Source: Proteobacteria bacterium DTSAM18
Lineage (GTDB): Bacteria > Myxococcota_A > UBA796 > GCA-2862545
Assembly: GCA_028767165.1 (NCBI GenBank)
Contig: JARACJ010000001.1
Location: 62,001 to 126,000, forward strand
Length of the DNA: 64,000 bases
Reading direction: 5' to 3'
Shown here: positions 37,581-45,629 of the stretch, in pieces
Layout: every line of letters begins with the position of its first letter
How positions within the stretch are numbered: position 1 is the stretch's first letter
Made by a program: the position numbers and the translations under genes
The notes under the pieces: generated by a model
Seen by the model: only the letters and a program-made list of their open reading frames with translations
What the model was told of the DNA's origin: nothing
Databases searched by the model: none

Positions 37581-38135
37581 TCAGGGTGTGAAGGGGATGG
37601 GATGGGACTGCAGATCCTGCAGCCTGGCGTGGATGTCGCCGTCTACGTAGGGGGACGCGGCGAGTCGCGCCGCCAGTTCCTCGCTGCGGGTCTGCAGCGA
37701 TGCGAGGTCTGCCATGTCGATGTCGGACTCTGCATCCCGCAGATCCGACAACAGCTGCAGGGCCTCATCCCGCAGAGGATACGCATCTTCACCCGCACCG
37801 GACAGACGGTGCCTGATCCATGACCAATTCTTTGAGGAACGTGACACAATCTTGCGGGTTTCCAGGGTCTGCTCGTCCAGATCCTCGACCCGGCGACCCC
37901 TGCGGTTGGGGACGGGCGCGGGCTCGGGCTGCGCATCGGATGCGACATCGGCATCCGCCACGGGCTGGCCGTTGCCGAGGACGAGCTCGGACCCAGGGGC
38001 GGGCTGGGGGGCCTCGGGCGGCGTGGCCGCGACCGGTTCGGCGGGATCGATGGGGTCGGGTGCAGTGAGCTGCATGATCAAAAGCCCCGCGACGATGGCG
38101 ACGGCGGTGGCGATGGCGGCCTTGCTCTTCTGCAT
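37581..38135 (-). CDS. Membrane-anchored protein of unknown function
   Basis: The 184-residue protein has an N-terminal membrane helix (AAIATAVAIVAGLLIMQLT), a Pro/Ala/Glu-rich stretch (about 25-70), a short basic patch (PNRRGRRVEDL) and a helical C-terminal domain with heptads (LRDEALQLLSDLRDAESDIDMADLASL). It looks like a periplasmic anchored helical protein. The start at 38135 is well supported by AGGAGGG. It is divergent from the Dam-type methylase gene, and the GATC island lies between the two. Confidence 0.7.
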   Translation of the reverse strand: MQKSKAAIATAVAIVAGLLIMQLTAPDPIDPAEPVAATPPEAPQPAPGSELVLGNGQPVADADVASDAQPEPAPVPNRRGRRVEDLDEQTLETRKIVSRSSKNWSWIRHRLSGAGEDAYPLRDEALQLLSDLRDAESDIDMADLASLQTRSEELAARLAASPYVDGDIHARLQDLQSHPIPFTP

Positions 38136-38173
38136 CTGTTCCCTCCTCGCGACGCCTCCACATAGCCTGTTTG

Positions 38174-38408
38174 GATCCCTGGGGCCCATATCCGCCGGTC
38201 GGATCTGGGATGTCGATCAGGGCCCGAAATTGAGGCTGGCATCGCAGATCCGCTCGTTATACACACGGGGGGTCGATCGTGATCGATCGGCTTGGAACGT
38301 CATGGATCGCCCGATCGGGCGAGGGTGTCGTCTGGATCAGAAGCCCCTGTCTTCCTGCACTTTGGATCAGCGATGATCCTCAGGGATCGACGGAAGGGTG
38401 CGATGATC
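38174..38408. repeat. GATC island: 14 GATC sites in 235 bp
   Basis: GATC starts at 38174, 38202, 38215, 38247, 38275, 38281, 38285, 38305, 38313, 38335, 38365, 38375, 38385 and 38405. Nine of these are separated by exact multiples of 10 bases. The longer form GATCAG occurs at 38215, 38335, 38365 and 38405. The island fills the divergent gap upstream of the gene for a Dam-type adenine methylase, the enzyme class that methylates GATC. Such density recalls E. coli oriC, which has 11 GATC in about 245 bp. A role in methylation-sensitive control or hemimethylated-DNA binding is inference. Confidence 0.9.
38257..38265 (+). promoter_or_regulatory. DnaA box inside the GATC island
   Basis: TTATACACA matches the DnaA-box consensus TTATNCACA exactly. 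It lies between GATC sites at 38247 and 38275. Its reverse complement overlaps TATAAC, a possible -10 for the leftward gene. Confidence 0.55.
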
Positions 38409-38424
38409 AGGCGGGGGGTCGTCG

Positions 38425-39276
38425 ATGAAGCCAGTGCTCAAGTGGGCCGGAAACAAGCATCGCCTTGCGGAGCAGATCTCGGACGCGTTCGCGGGGCCCT
38501 GTGAAGGCACCTACTTCGAGCCCTTCCTGGGATCCGGCGCCGTGTTCCTGGCGCGCCGGGCGGCGGGCGAGGTGGGCGAGGCGGTCCTGAGCGACTTCAA
38601 CCCCAAGCTCGTCCAGGTCCACGTGCAGATCCGCGACGCCCTCGACGACGTGCTCGCCGAGCTCGACAAGCTGCCCAAGGACGACTGGCGTGAGCGCTAC
38701 TACGAGATGCGCGACGCCTTCAACGCCGGCCCCCACGCCGGCCCCGCCCACGCCGCACGCTTCCTGTGGCTCAACCGGGCCGGCTTCAACGGCCTGTACC
38801 GGGAGAACCGCAAGGGCCTCTTCAACGTGCCCGTGGGCCGCTACAAGTCGCTCAACTTCCCCGCCGAGGAGCGCTTCCGGCGGGTGAGCGAGCTGCTGCA
38901 GGGCACCGATCTCCGCGTGGGGTCCTTCGAGGACACCATGAAGCTGGCCGGCAAGCGCGACCAGGTCTATTGCGATCCGCCGTACGTGCCCCTCAACGTC
39001 ACCGCCGCCTTCACGGCCTACTGCAAGGCGCCCTTCGGGCTGAAGCAGCAGCAGGATCTCGCCCTGCTGTCCCAGAAGGCGGCCTGGCGGGGCGCCCGCG
39101 TGGTGCTCTCCAACCACGATCTGCCCCTGGTGCGGCACGAGCTGTACCCCGAGAGCGGTGGATTCCAGCACTTCGCCCGCCCCCACGTGGCCCGGGCCAT
39201 CTCCCGCCGCGTGCAGAGCCGCAAGGCCGTGCAGGAGATCATCGCCCTCATCGGCCCCATCGTGACCGCCGCCTGA
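38425..39276 (+). CDS. dam: Dam-family N6-adenine DNA methyltransferase
   Basis: The 283-residue protein is a D12-class (alpha group) adenine methyltransferase. It begins PVLKWAGNKHRLAEQI, the standard start of Dam; the SAM motif is FEPFLGSGAVF (residues 31-41), and the catalytic motif IV is DPPY at 184-187 (YCDPPYVPL). The segment FNGLYRENRKGLFNVPVGRY is characteristic of Dam and its relatives that read GATC. Cognate specificity for GATC is likely but not proven from sequence. No restriction endonuclease is adjacent, so it appears to be an orphan methylase. The dense GATC cluster directly upstream supports autoregulation or another methylation-linked role. Confidence 0.9.
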   Translation: MKPVLKWAGNKHRLAEQISDAFAGPCEGTYFEPFLGSGAVFLARRAAGEVGEAVLSDFNPKLVQVHVQIRDALDDVLAELDKLPKDDWRERYYEMRDAFNAGPHAGPAHAARFLWLNRAGFNGLYRENRKGLFNVPVGRYKSLNFPAEERFRRVSELLQGTDLRVGSFEDTMKLAGKRDQVYCDPPYVPLNVTAAFTAYCKAPFGLKQQQDLALLSQKAAWRGARVVLSNHDLPLVRHELYPESGGFQHFARPHVARAISRRVQSRKAVQEIIALIGPIVTAA

Positions 39277-39288
39277 TTCCGGGCGCAC

Positions 39289-39313
39289 CGGGCGGGTTTC
39301 ACAGGCCCGCCCG
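39289..39313 (+). terminator. Hairpin after the methylase gene
   Basis: CGGGCGGG pairs with CCCGCCCG around a 9-base loop, 13 bases after the stop codon. No T-run follows, so factor-dependent or weak termination is possible. Confidence 0.45.
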
Positions 39314-39436
39314 ACAGTCGCGGCCCCGGTCGCCGAACGTCCATGTACCGGCTCGCACCTTGTCGCTACAGGGGGGCGGTGCCTATGGTACCCGACCGCA
39401 TGTCTGCGTCGTGCCGCGTTCGTCCCCGGAGTCTTC

Positions 39437-41305
39437 ATGGAAACGCCTTCGTCCCAAGTGGTCACCCCTCCGCAACCCCCTCCGCAACCCCCTCCCAAGA
39501 AGAAGCGAGGAGGCGCGGGGGCCTGGCTCGTCGTGCTGCTCGTGGTGGGTGGCATCGGCATCCTCGGGTGCGCGGGCGTGTTCTTCGCGCTCATGAGCGC
39601 CGCCCCCACCAAGCCCCAGGTGGCCAAGGTCGAGCCCTACATGATGATCAAGCTCGACGCCCCCGTGAGCGAGAAGCCGAAGCCTCCGGGGCTGTTCGAC
39701 GACCCCAACCAGATCGCCCCCACCGTCACCGAGCTGGCGATGGCCATCGAGAACGCCGCCACCGATGACGGCGTGGAAGGCGTGTGGCTCTCCGGGCGGG
39801 GCACCCCCCTCGGCTGGGGCGCCGCCCAGGAGCTCCGCGGTGCCCTCGGCACCCTCCGGGCGTCCGGCAAGCGCTGCGTGATGTCCACCCCCCAGGGCTT
39901 CGACAACGTCAGCTACTACCTGGCCACGGCCTGCGACCACGTGATCACCGCCCCCACGGGCGTGATGATGGTCACCGGCCTGTCCATCCAGGTGTCCTAC
40001 TTCGCCGACGCGCTGGGCAAGCTCGGCATCGAGGCGGACTACGAGCACGTCGGCGACTTCAAGTCCGCCGTCGAGCCCTTCGAGCGCACCGGGCCTTCCG
40101 AGGCCGCCGCCCAGGCCTACGAGACCCTGCTCGACGGCCTGAACCAGCAGTTCATCGCCGACATCGCCGAGGGCCGCGGTCGCACCCCCGCCGAGGTGCA
40201 GGCCTGGATCGACGGCGCGCAGCTCGTGCCCCAGGTCGCCCTGGATCGCGGCATGGTCGACGCCCTGATGTTCGAGGACCAGATCCGCGCCCACCTCGAC
40301 GACATCCTGGCCACCGACGAGCTCGACCCCGCCTGGAGCGAGGAGCACGTGGTGCCGGAGCGCCGCGACGACATGGCCGACGTGTCCGCCTGGGTCGGCC
40401 GTCAGCGCCGTGACGCCCTGGCCAAGAAGCACCACATCGGCGTCATCGTGGCCGAGGGCCAGATCGTCGACGGGGCGGGGGGCGGCGGCGGCTTCGGTGA
40501 CGACGGCATGCTCACCGATGGTCGCTTCTCCAAGTACGTCCGCGAGGCCATGCGCAACGACCGCATCGAGGCCCTCGTGATCCGCGTCGACAGCCCCGGT
40601 GGCTCCGGCAACGCGTCGGCGAAGATGCTCGAGGTCATCAAGGCCATCAAGGCCGACGAGGACATCCCGGTGGTCGTCTCCATGGCCAACTACGCGGCGA
40701 GCGGCGGCTACTACATCTCGGCGCACGCAGACGCCATCGTCGCCCAGCCCGGCACGCTCACCGGCTCCATCGGTGTGTTCGGCGGCAAGCTCAACATCGG
40801 CGGCACCATGGACAAGCTGGGCATCTCCCAGCACCGCTTCTCCCGGGGCGAGCTCACCGATCTGCTGTCGGCCACCTCCGGCTTCTCCGACGAGGGCCGC
40901 ATGGTCTTCCGGGCCTTCCTGCAGGACTTCTACGACCGCTTCGTGGGTGAGGTGGCCACCGGCCGCGACATGGACTTCGACGCCGTCGAGGCCGTGGCCC
41001 AGGGTCGTGTGTGGACCGGCGCCCAGGCGCTGGAGCGGGGCCTCGTCGACGAGCTCGGCGGCCTCGACGTGGCGGTCGGCAAGGCGGCGGAGCTCGCGGG
41101 CATCGAGGACTACGGCGTGGTCACGTACCCGGCCCGCAAGACCTTCTTCGAGATGCTCAACGAGGAGCTGTACGGCCCGCCGGATCTGTCGGCCCGCTCC
41201 CTCCTCCTCGGCGAGGATCTGATGGAGCAGGTGGAGCTGCTCGAGGTGCTGCTGGAGCAGGGGGGCGCCGCTGCGTGGCTGCCCGGCGACGTGCGGGTTC
41301 AGTGA
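39437..41305 (+). CDS. sppA: Signal peptide peptidase SppA, long (67K) type
   Basis: SppA digests cleaved signal peptides at the membrane. The 622-residue protein has a Pro-rich cytoplasmic start, one membrane helix (WLVVLLVVGGIGILGCAGVFF, residues 30-50), then two S49 peptidase domains. The general-base Lys is K209 in VGDFKSAVEPF (first domain), and the nucleophile Ser is S422 in MANYAASGGYYIS (second domain). This split of the catalytic pair across domains is the hallmark of the long form. The protein ends 7 bases inside the convergent caspase-fold gene. Confidence 0.93.
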   Translation: METPSSQVVTPPQPPPQPPPKKKRGGAGAWLVVLLVVGGIGILGCAGVFFALMSAAPTKPQVAKVEPYMMIKLDAPVSEKPKPPGLFDDPNQIAPTVTELAMAIENAATDDGVEGVWLSGRGTPLGWGAAQELRGALGTLRASGKRCVMSTPQGFDNVSYYLATACDHVITAPTGVMMVTGLSIQVSYFADALGKLGIEADYEHVGDFKSAVEPFERTGPSEAAAQAYETLLDGLNQQFIADIAEGRGRTPAEVQAWIDGAQLVPQVALDRGMVDALMFEDQIRAHLDDILATDELDPAWSEEHVVPERRDDMADVSAWVGRQRRDALAKKHHIGVIVAEGQIVDGAGGGGGFGDDGMLTDGRFSKYVREAMRNDRIEALVIRVDSPGGSGNASAKMLEVIKAIKADEDIPVVVSMANYAASGGYYISAHADAIVAQPGTLTGSIGVFGGKLNIGGTMDKLGISQHRFSRGELTDLLSATSGFSDEGRMVFRAFLQDFYDRFVGEVATGRDMDFDAVEAVAQGRVWTGAQALERGLVDELGGLDVAVGKAAELAGIEDYGVVTYPARKTFFEMLNEELYGPPDLSARSLLLGEDLMEQVELLEVLLEQGGAAAWLPGDVRVQ

Positions 41306-42396
41306 TCGGCGGTCCGTGGGGGCTCTGTCACGCACGACAGGGTGCCCTCGGCCATCTCCGAGCAGTCGTACAGACCAGGGGTCAGCACCAGTGCTGACCC
41401 CGTCCTCGTCTTGCCGTCGCGGACGGCGCTGATCTGGCAGGCACCGGCCTGGAAGTCGCGCAGGTAGCAGGTGGGGCTGCAGGGCACCTCCTCGGTTCCC
41501 TTGCAGCGCACGGAGACGCCATCGCCGTCCGTGAACACGAACTTGGCGGCGGAGATGAAGTGGTCGACCGTGAGCGCCTGGCCGTCGGAGCCACCGAGCA
41601 CCGTGCGGCCCGGTGTGACGCCGCTCGCCACCACGACCCCGGCGAGCCCGTCCGTGCGGGAGACCGCCGGGTGCTGCCCCATGCGGGACAGCTCGGTCTG
41701 CAGGTAGGAGAGCAGCTCGGTGCCGTCCACGGTGCCGTCGCCGCTGGCGTCCGCGGCACCCGACAGGGCGTCGGCCAGCGTGCTGCCAATGCGGCCGTCG
41801 CGGCTGGCCTCTCCCGCGCTGGAGGAGGAGACGACCCAGGTGTCGGGGGGCAGGGCGGGCCACTCAGTGGCGGCGGGACCGTGCAGGAACAGGCCGTCGT
41901 GGGTGCGGTGGTGGATGGCGTCGGTGAACACCAGCACCTGCCGCGCGTGGATGTGGGTGGTGACGAGGTCGACGAGCTCCTGCAGCCCGAGGGCCGTCTC
42001 GTGGGCGGTGGCCACGGTGGCGTCGTGGGGCAGCAGGGAGGGCATGCCCATGTCGGCACCGACGCCGTGACCGAGGAACGTGATGAGCAGGGTGTCTGCC
42101 GGTTCGAGGGTCTCGGGCAGCTCCACCGTGAGGGCGTGCAGGATGCGTTCACGGGTGGCCTGGCGGTCGAGCAGGGTGATGACGCTGTCGTAGCCTGCCG
42201 GGCCCTTCAGGGTGTCGCGCAGGAGCGCCGCCTCGGACCGGGCGTGGTCGAGGGTGGCGGCCTCGGACAGGTGGGCGTAGCTGGACAGGCCGATGACCAG
42301 GGCGTGGTGGTCTCCGGGTGCCTCGGACGGCGTGACGCGGAGATCGACGGGCGCGGCCCAGGCCGCGGCGAGGGCGAAGGCGAGAAGCCGGAACAT
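41299..42396 (-). CDS. Exported caspase-fold protein lacking the catalytic cysteine, with EF-hand
   Basis: The 365-residue protein has a signal peptide (FRLLAFALAAAWAAP) and a C14-type caspase-like domain: HHALVIGLSSY, the His motif TFLGHGVG (H110), LLPHDA, and RQVLVFTDAIHHR, where Ile161 replaces the catalytic Cys of the usual DACxSG. The codon is ATC. A calcium-binding EF-hand loop follows at 217-228 (DASGDGTVDGTE). The C-terminal 100 residues contain four Cys and a beta domain. It is therefore a predicted inactive, exported pseudo-protease that may bind peptides and calcium. The start at 42396 follows AGGAG. It is divergent from the next gene by 79 bases. Confidence 0.75.
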   Translation of the reverse strand: MFRLLAFALAAAWAAPVDLRVTPSEAPGDHHALVIGLSSYAHLSEAATLDHARSEAALLRDTLKGPAGYDSVITLLDRQATRERILHALTVELPETLEPADTLLITFLGHGVGADMGMPSLLPHDATVATAHETALGLQELVDLVTTHIHARQVLVFTDAIHHRTHDGLFLHGPAATEWPALPPDTWVVSSSSAGEASRDGRIGSTLADALSGAADASGDGTVDGTELLSYLQTELSRMGQHPAVSRTDGLAGVVVASGVTPGRTVLGGSDGQALTVDHFISAAKFVFTDGDGVSVRCKGTEEVPCSPTCYLRDFQAGACQISAVRDGKTRTGSALVLTPGLYDCSEMAEGTLSCVTEPPRTADH

Positions 42397-42475
42397 ACAG
42401 GACTCCTGAATGCTGTCAGCATAGCGCAGGGGGCCACTTCGTTGGGCTGTGCTACAACCGTCGTGGAAGGTGAAG

Positions 42476-44221
42476 ATGGCCGTGACGGCGTGGTGGTGGT
42501 GGATGTCCTGGGCGTTGGCGGCGGGGCCGCAGCCCTGCGGCGACCCCCTGCAGGTCCGCTGGAAGGACATCGAGGCGCAGCCTGGATCCGCCGTGGTCCA
42601 CAGCCTCCGATGTGCCCGGGATGGCGCGCAGGAGGACTGGGCCGCCATCCACGTGCGCGCACTGACGGCCTGGGGCGAGGAGGATCTCGCGTGGCGCAGG
42701 CTGGGGGCGTTCCAGCTGTCCGAGGGCACGCGCGCGGTGCTCACCGACTGGCTGCAGCAGACGCCGGCGCCCGCGCGCACGGTCCTGCAGCTGCCCCGCT
42801 GGGCGGAGGCGGCGTCGTCCCCGGTGCCCTCCTCGCAGGATGCCGTCCTCACGGACGCCGCTTTCTGGACCCGGGAGGCGCCCGCGGCGGACGGCCGCCG
42901 GGAGGCGGTGCTGCGGGCGCTGCAGGCCGCACGCCAGCAGGTGTGGGCCGGTCGCTTCGGCGCCGCCGAGGTCGAGCTGCAGCGGGCGGCCCTGTGGGCC
43001 CGGCTCGGAGGCATGGACTCGCTCCGTCTGCAGGCCCAGCTCGAGCTCGTCCCCCTGCTGCTGGCCTGGGGCCGGCACCGGGAGCTGGACCAGCTCATGA
43101 CGCAGCTGCACCGCCACGCCGATGACGCGGGTGGGCCGACCCCCGCCCTGCTCGACACCCTCGCGCTCCTGTGGAAGGCGCGGGACGGGGACCCCATCGG
43201 TGCAGCCGGCCTCGCCATGGGCCTGCAGGAGGCGTGGGAGCGTCATGCCGACCACCGGCCCCTGCAGGGCGTCCGGCACCTGTGGGAGGCCCAGCACGCC
43301 GAGGCCCTCCGGGATGTCGAGACAGCCAGGGAACACTGGAAGCGGGCGGCCGAGCACCTCGACGGCGCCGGGTGGGCCGTGCTCGCGGCGTTCGCCCGGG
43401 CGGAGGCCTGGGCGATGGACCGGACGGGCCAGCCGCTGGGCGCCCACGACGCCTGGCCGGGGCCGCTCCACCTGGCCTCCCGCATCGGTCGTGACACGGC
43501 CACCGGTCGACACGCGTACCTGAGGGACGGACTGCCGGCCCTGCTCGAACAGTGGCGGGTGCAGGGCGCCGACTGGCAGGCCGACGGCTGGGTGCGGGTC
43601 GCCCTCGCGGGCGTCCGGGAAGAAGGGGAGGGCGACGACGACATCTCCTCGGGTGTGCGTCTCCTGGCCCTCGCCGACGAGGACCTGGAGGACGGCAGCT
43701 GGGAGCGCGCGATGGAGCGCTACGAGGCGTCCGAACACAAGCTGCAGACCTACGGCGTGTCCGGGCTCGGCACCGTGGTCGCGGAGCGCATGCGGTGGGC
43801 GCGGCTCATGTCCGGCGGTCCGGCGGCGTCCCCCCCGGGCGACGACCCCTGGACCCTGCCCTGGGTGCTGCCGTGGCTGCTCGATGTCGACGGAGGGAGC
43901 GACGCATCGCCCACGCTGCTGCGCCAGGCCGCGGAGGTGGCCTCCGCCGCGGATCTGCACGTGATGGCCGCCCGGCTCACCTGCGCGCTGGGCAGCGTCA
44001 CCGGGGATCCCGCCGAGCGCGCGAAGAGCGGCAAGGCGTGTGTGTGGCTGCAACCGGACCTCGGCCTGTCGCTGGTACTCACGGGGGCCCAGCGCCTCTC
44101 CCTGCAGGGCAGGGTGGAGGAGGCGCGCGGCCTGGCCGACTGGCTCTCGGGCTGGCCAACCGGACCCCTGGACGAGACGATGACCCTGAGACGCTCACTT
44201 TCGACCGAGGATCACCGATAG
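42476..44221 (+). CDS. Exported helical-repeat protein of unknown function
   Basis: The 581-residue protein has a signal peptide with four consecutive Trp (AVTAWWWWMSWALAA) and is otherwise mostly helical, with Ala/Leu/Trp/Arg-rich segments like TPR or similar helical repeats (for example RREAVLRALQAARQQVWAGR). No specific family is recognised. The start at 42476 follows GGAAGG; an in-frame codon at 42449 has none. It is divergent from the caspase-fold gene, so the two may work together, for example the helical protein binding the pseudo-protease, but that is conjecture. Confidence 0.65.
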   Translation: MAVTAWWWWMSWALAAGPQPCGDPLQVRWKDIEAQPGSAVVHSLRCARDGAQEDWAAIHVRALTAWGEEDLAWRRLGAFQLSEGTRAVLTDWLQQTPAPARTVLQLPRWAEAASSPVPSSQDAVLTDAAFWTREAPAADGRREAVLRALQAARQQVWAGRFGAAEVELQRAALWARLGGMDSLRLQAQLELVPLLLAWGRHRELDQLMTQLHRHADDAGGPTPALLDTLALLWKARDGDPIGAAGLAMGLQEAWERHADHRPLQGVRHLWEAQHAEALRDVETAREHWKRAAEHLDGAGWAVLAAFARAEAWAMDRTGQPLGAHDAWPGPLHLASRIGRDTATGRHAYLRDGLPALLEQWRVQGADWQADGWVRVALAGVREEGEGDDDISSGVRLLALADEDLEDGSWERAMERYEASEHKLQTYGVSGLGTVVAERMRWARLMSGGPAASPPGDDPWTLPWVLPWLLDVDGGSDASPTLLRQAAEVASAADLHVMAARLTCALGSVTGDPAERAKSGKACVWLQPDLGLSLVLTGAQRLSLQGRVEEARGLADWLSGWPTGPLDETMTLRRSLSTEDHR

Positions 44222-44304
44222 TCTCCCGGTGGGACGGCAGGGCCGGTGTGGTCGCATTATGTATCGCGCCACGAACATCGGGTACGGACCAACGGGAGAA
44301 AGGC

Positions 44305-45561
44305 ATGGCGCTGCGGGTACGCAAGCTGGCGAAGGAGCTGAGACGGGAACCGGTGGAGGTTCTCGGGATCCTGCACGCCCTCGGGTATACCCGCTACCGA
44401 TCCATCGAGGATCAGCTGCCTTCCACGGTGGTGGCCAAGGTCCGCAAGGGCGTGCGGCAGGGCGTCCAGCCCCTGCCCATGAAGCCGGCGCGGAATTCCC
44501 GCGCGCAGGAGCGGGAGCTGCTCGAACAGGCGGGCAGCGACGACCTCATGTCGCAGCTGGTACCCGGCGTGGTGAAGCGGGGCGGAGGCGACAAGCCCAA
44601 AGCCGCCCCCGCCACGTCGCCGGTGCCGCCGGTGGCGCCGGCCCCCACGCCGGTGGCGGAGCCGGTGCCCGCCGAGGTTCCTCCCACGCTCGAGCCGTCC
44701 ATCGACATCGAGGTCAGCGATCGCGCCCTGCAGGCCCAGAAGGCGGTGCTCGACTCCGAGCGCCGGCGCCTCAAGTCCCAGCAGGCGGTGCTCGAGGCCG
44801 AGAAGGCCCGCCTCGCCGAGCAGACCTCCCGGCTCAAGGCCCGCCTCGGCGGTCTCGAGGCCGAGCGGGAGTCCCTCGACACCCTGCGGGAGGCCCTCGA
44901 GGCGGAGCGCGCGGCCCTCGACGAGGAGCGGGCCGCCCTGGGCGAGCAGCCGGTGGCCAGCCCCAGTCGGGAGCTGCCCACGCTGCAGTCCCTGCTGGAG
45001 CAGCGTGGCCTTCGGGGCAACGACGAGTTCGAGCGGGCCATCCAGGTGCTCGCCCGCCAGCGCCTGCTGCGTCAGGTGTTGTGGTGTCTCCGGGTCGACG
45101 GCGAGGAGGAGCTGAGCGAGCTGCTGGCCAGCAAGCTCGTGCTCGTCGAGGGCGACGTGGGCGAGGAGCTGGCCCACAAGGCCGCGGTCAGCGTGGCGCC
45201 CAATCGCGCCGAGCTGCCCAGCCGGCACCACCTGCGTCAGGCGGTGGCGGAGCTCGGCGAGATCCTCCTGCTGAACGGAATGCGTCGGGTACGCCTCGTG
45301 GGCGGGCGCCCGGTGTGGCACCGGATGCTCCGTGGCCAGATGGACCCCCGGGTGGAGTGGACCTTCCTGCCCGCGGCCGAGCGGTCCAAGGTCCAGGCCG
45401 AGGAGGATGTCCAGCGAACCGACCTTCTGATCCTCTGGAACGTGGATGTGAACGACGAGGCGGCGGCAGTCTATGAAACGGGCCGCGCCCATGTGGTGTA
45501 CATGAACGAGGACAGCCTGGGAGGCTTCCTCCAGCGCCTGTCCCATGCGCTGGGGGGCTGA
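44305..45561 (+). CDS. Coiled-coil protein with IF2-N-like start and DUF2325-like C-terminus
   Basis: The 418-residue protein starts with ALRVRKLAKELRREPVEVLG, a small helical domain like the N-terminal IF-2 (IF2_N) module. A Pro-rich linker (about 95-135) leads to a long coiled coil (about 148-210, LKSQQAVLEAEKARLAEQ and following heptads). The last 100 residues carry RRVRLVGGRPVWH and GRAHVVYMNEDSLGGFL, the VGG strand and the end of a DUF2325 domain, with a helix ending in aspartates near it. DUF2325 proteins are poorly studied. The start at 44305 is after GGGAGAAAGG. It precedes the Hfq-like gene by 68 bases. Confidence 0.7.
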   Translation: MALRVRKLAKELRREPVEVLGILHALGYTRYRSIEDQLPSTVVAKVRKGVRQGVQPLPMKPARNSRAQERELLEQAGSDDLMSQLVPGVVKRGGGDKPKAAPATSPVPPVAPAPTPVAEPVPAEVPPTLEPSIDIEVSDRALQAQKAVLDSERRRLKSQQAVLEAEKARLAEQTSRLKARLGGLEAERESLDTLREALEAERAALDEERAALGEQPVASPSRELPTLQSLLEQRGLRGNDEFERAIQVLARQRLLRQVLWCLRVDGEEELSELLASKLVLVEGDVGEELAHKAAVSVAPNRAELPSRHHLRQAVAELGEILLLNGMRRVRLVGGRPVWHRMLRGQMDPRVEWTFLPAAERSKVQAEEDVQRTDLLILWNVDVNDEAAAVYETGRAHVVYMNEDSLGGFLQRLSHALGG

Positions 45562-45629
45562 TCGTCTCAACCAGGGATTGGACCACACCGAACCGTTCTC
45601 TTGCGTTACCCTGGGAAAGGGAGGTCAGC

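Noticed and set aside
38174-38408. GATC island as the chromosomal replication origin
   Set aside because: Only one exact DnaA box, no AT-rich unwinding region and no dnaA, gyrB or rpmH nearby. A regulatory or sequestration role is the safer reading.
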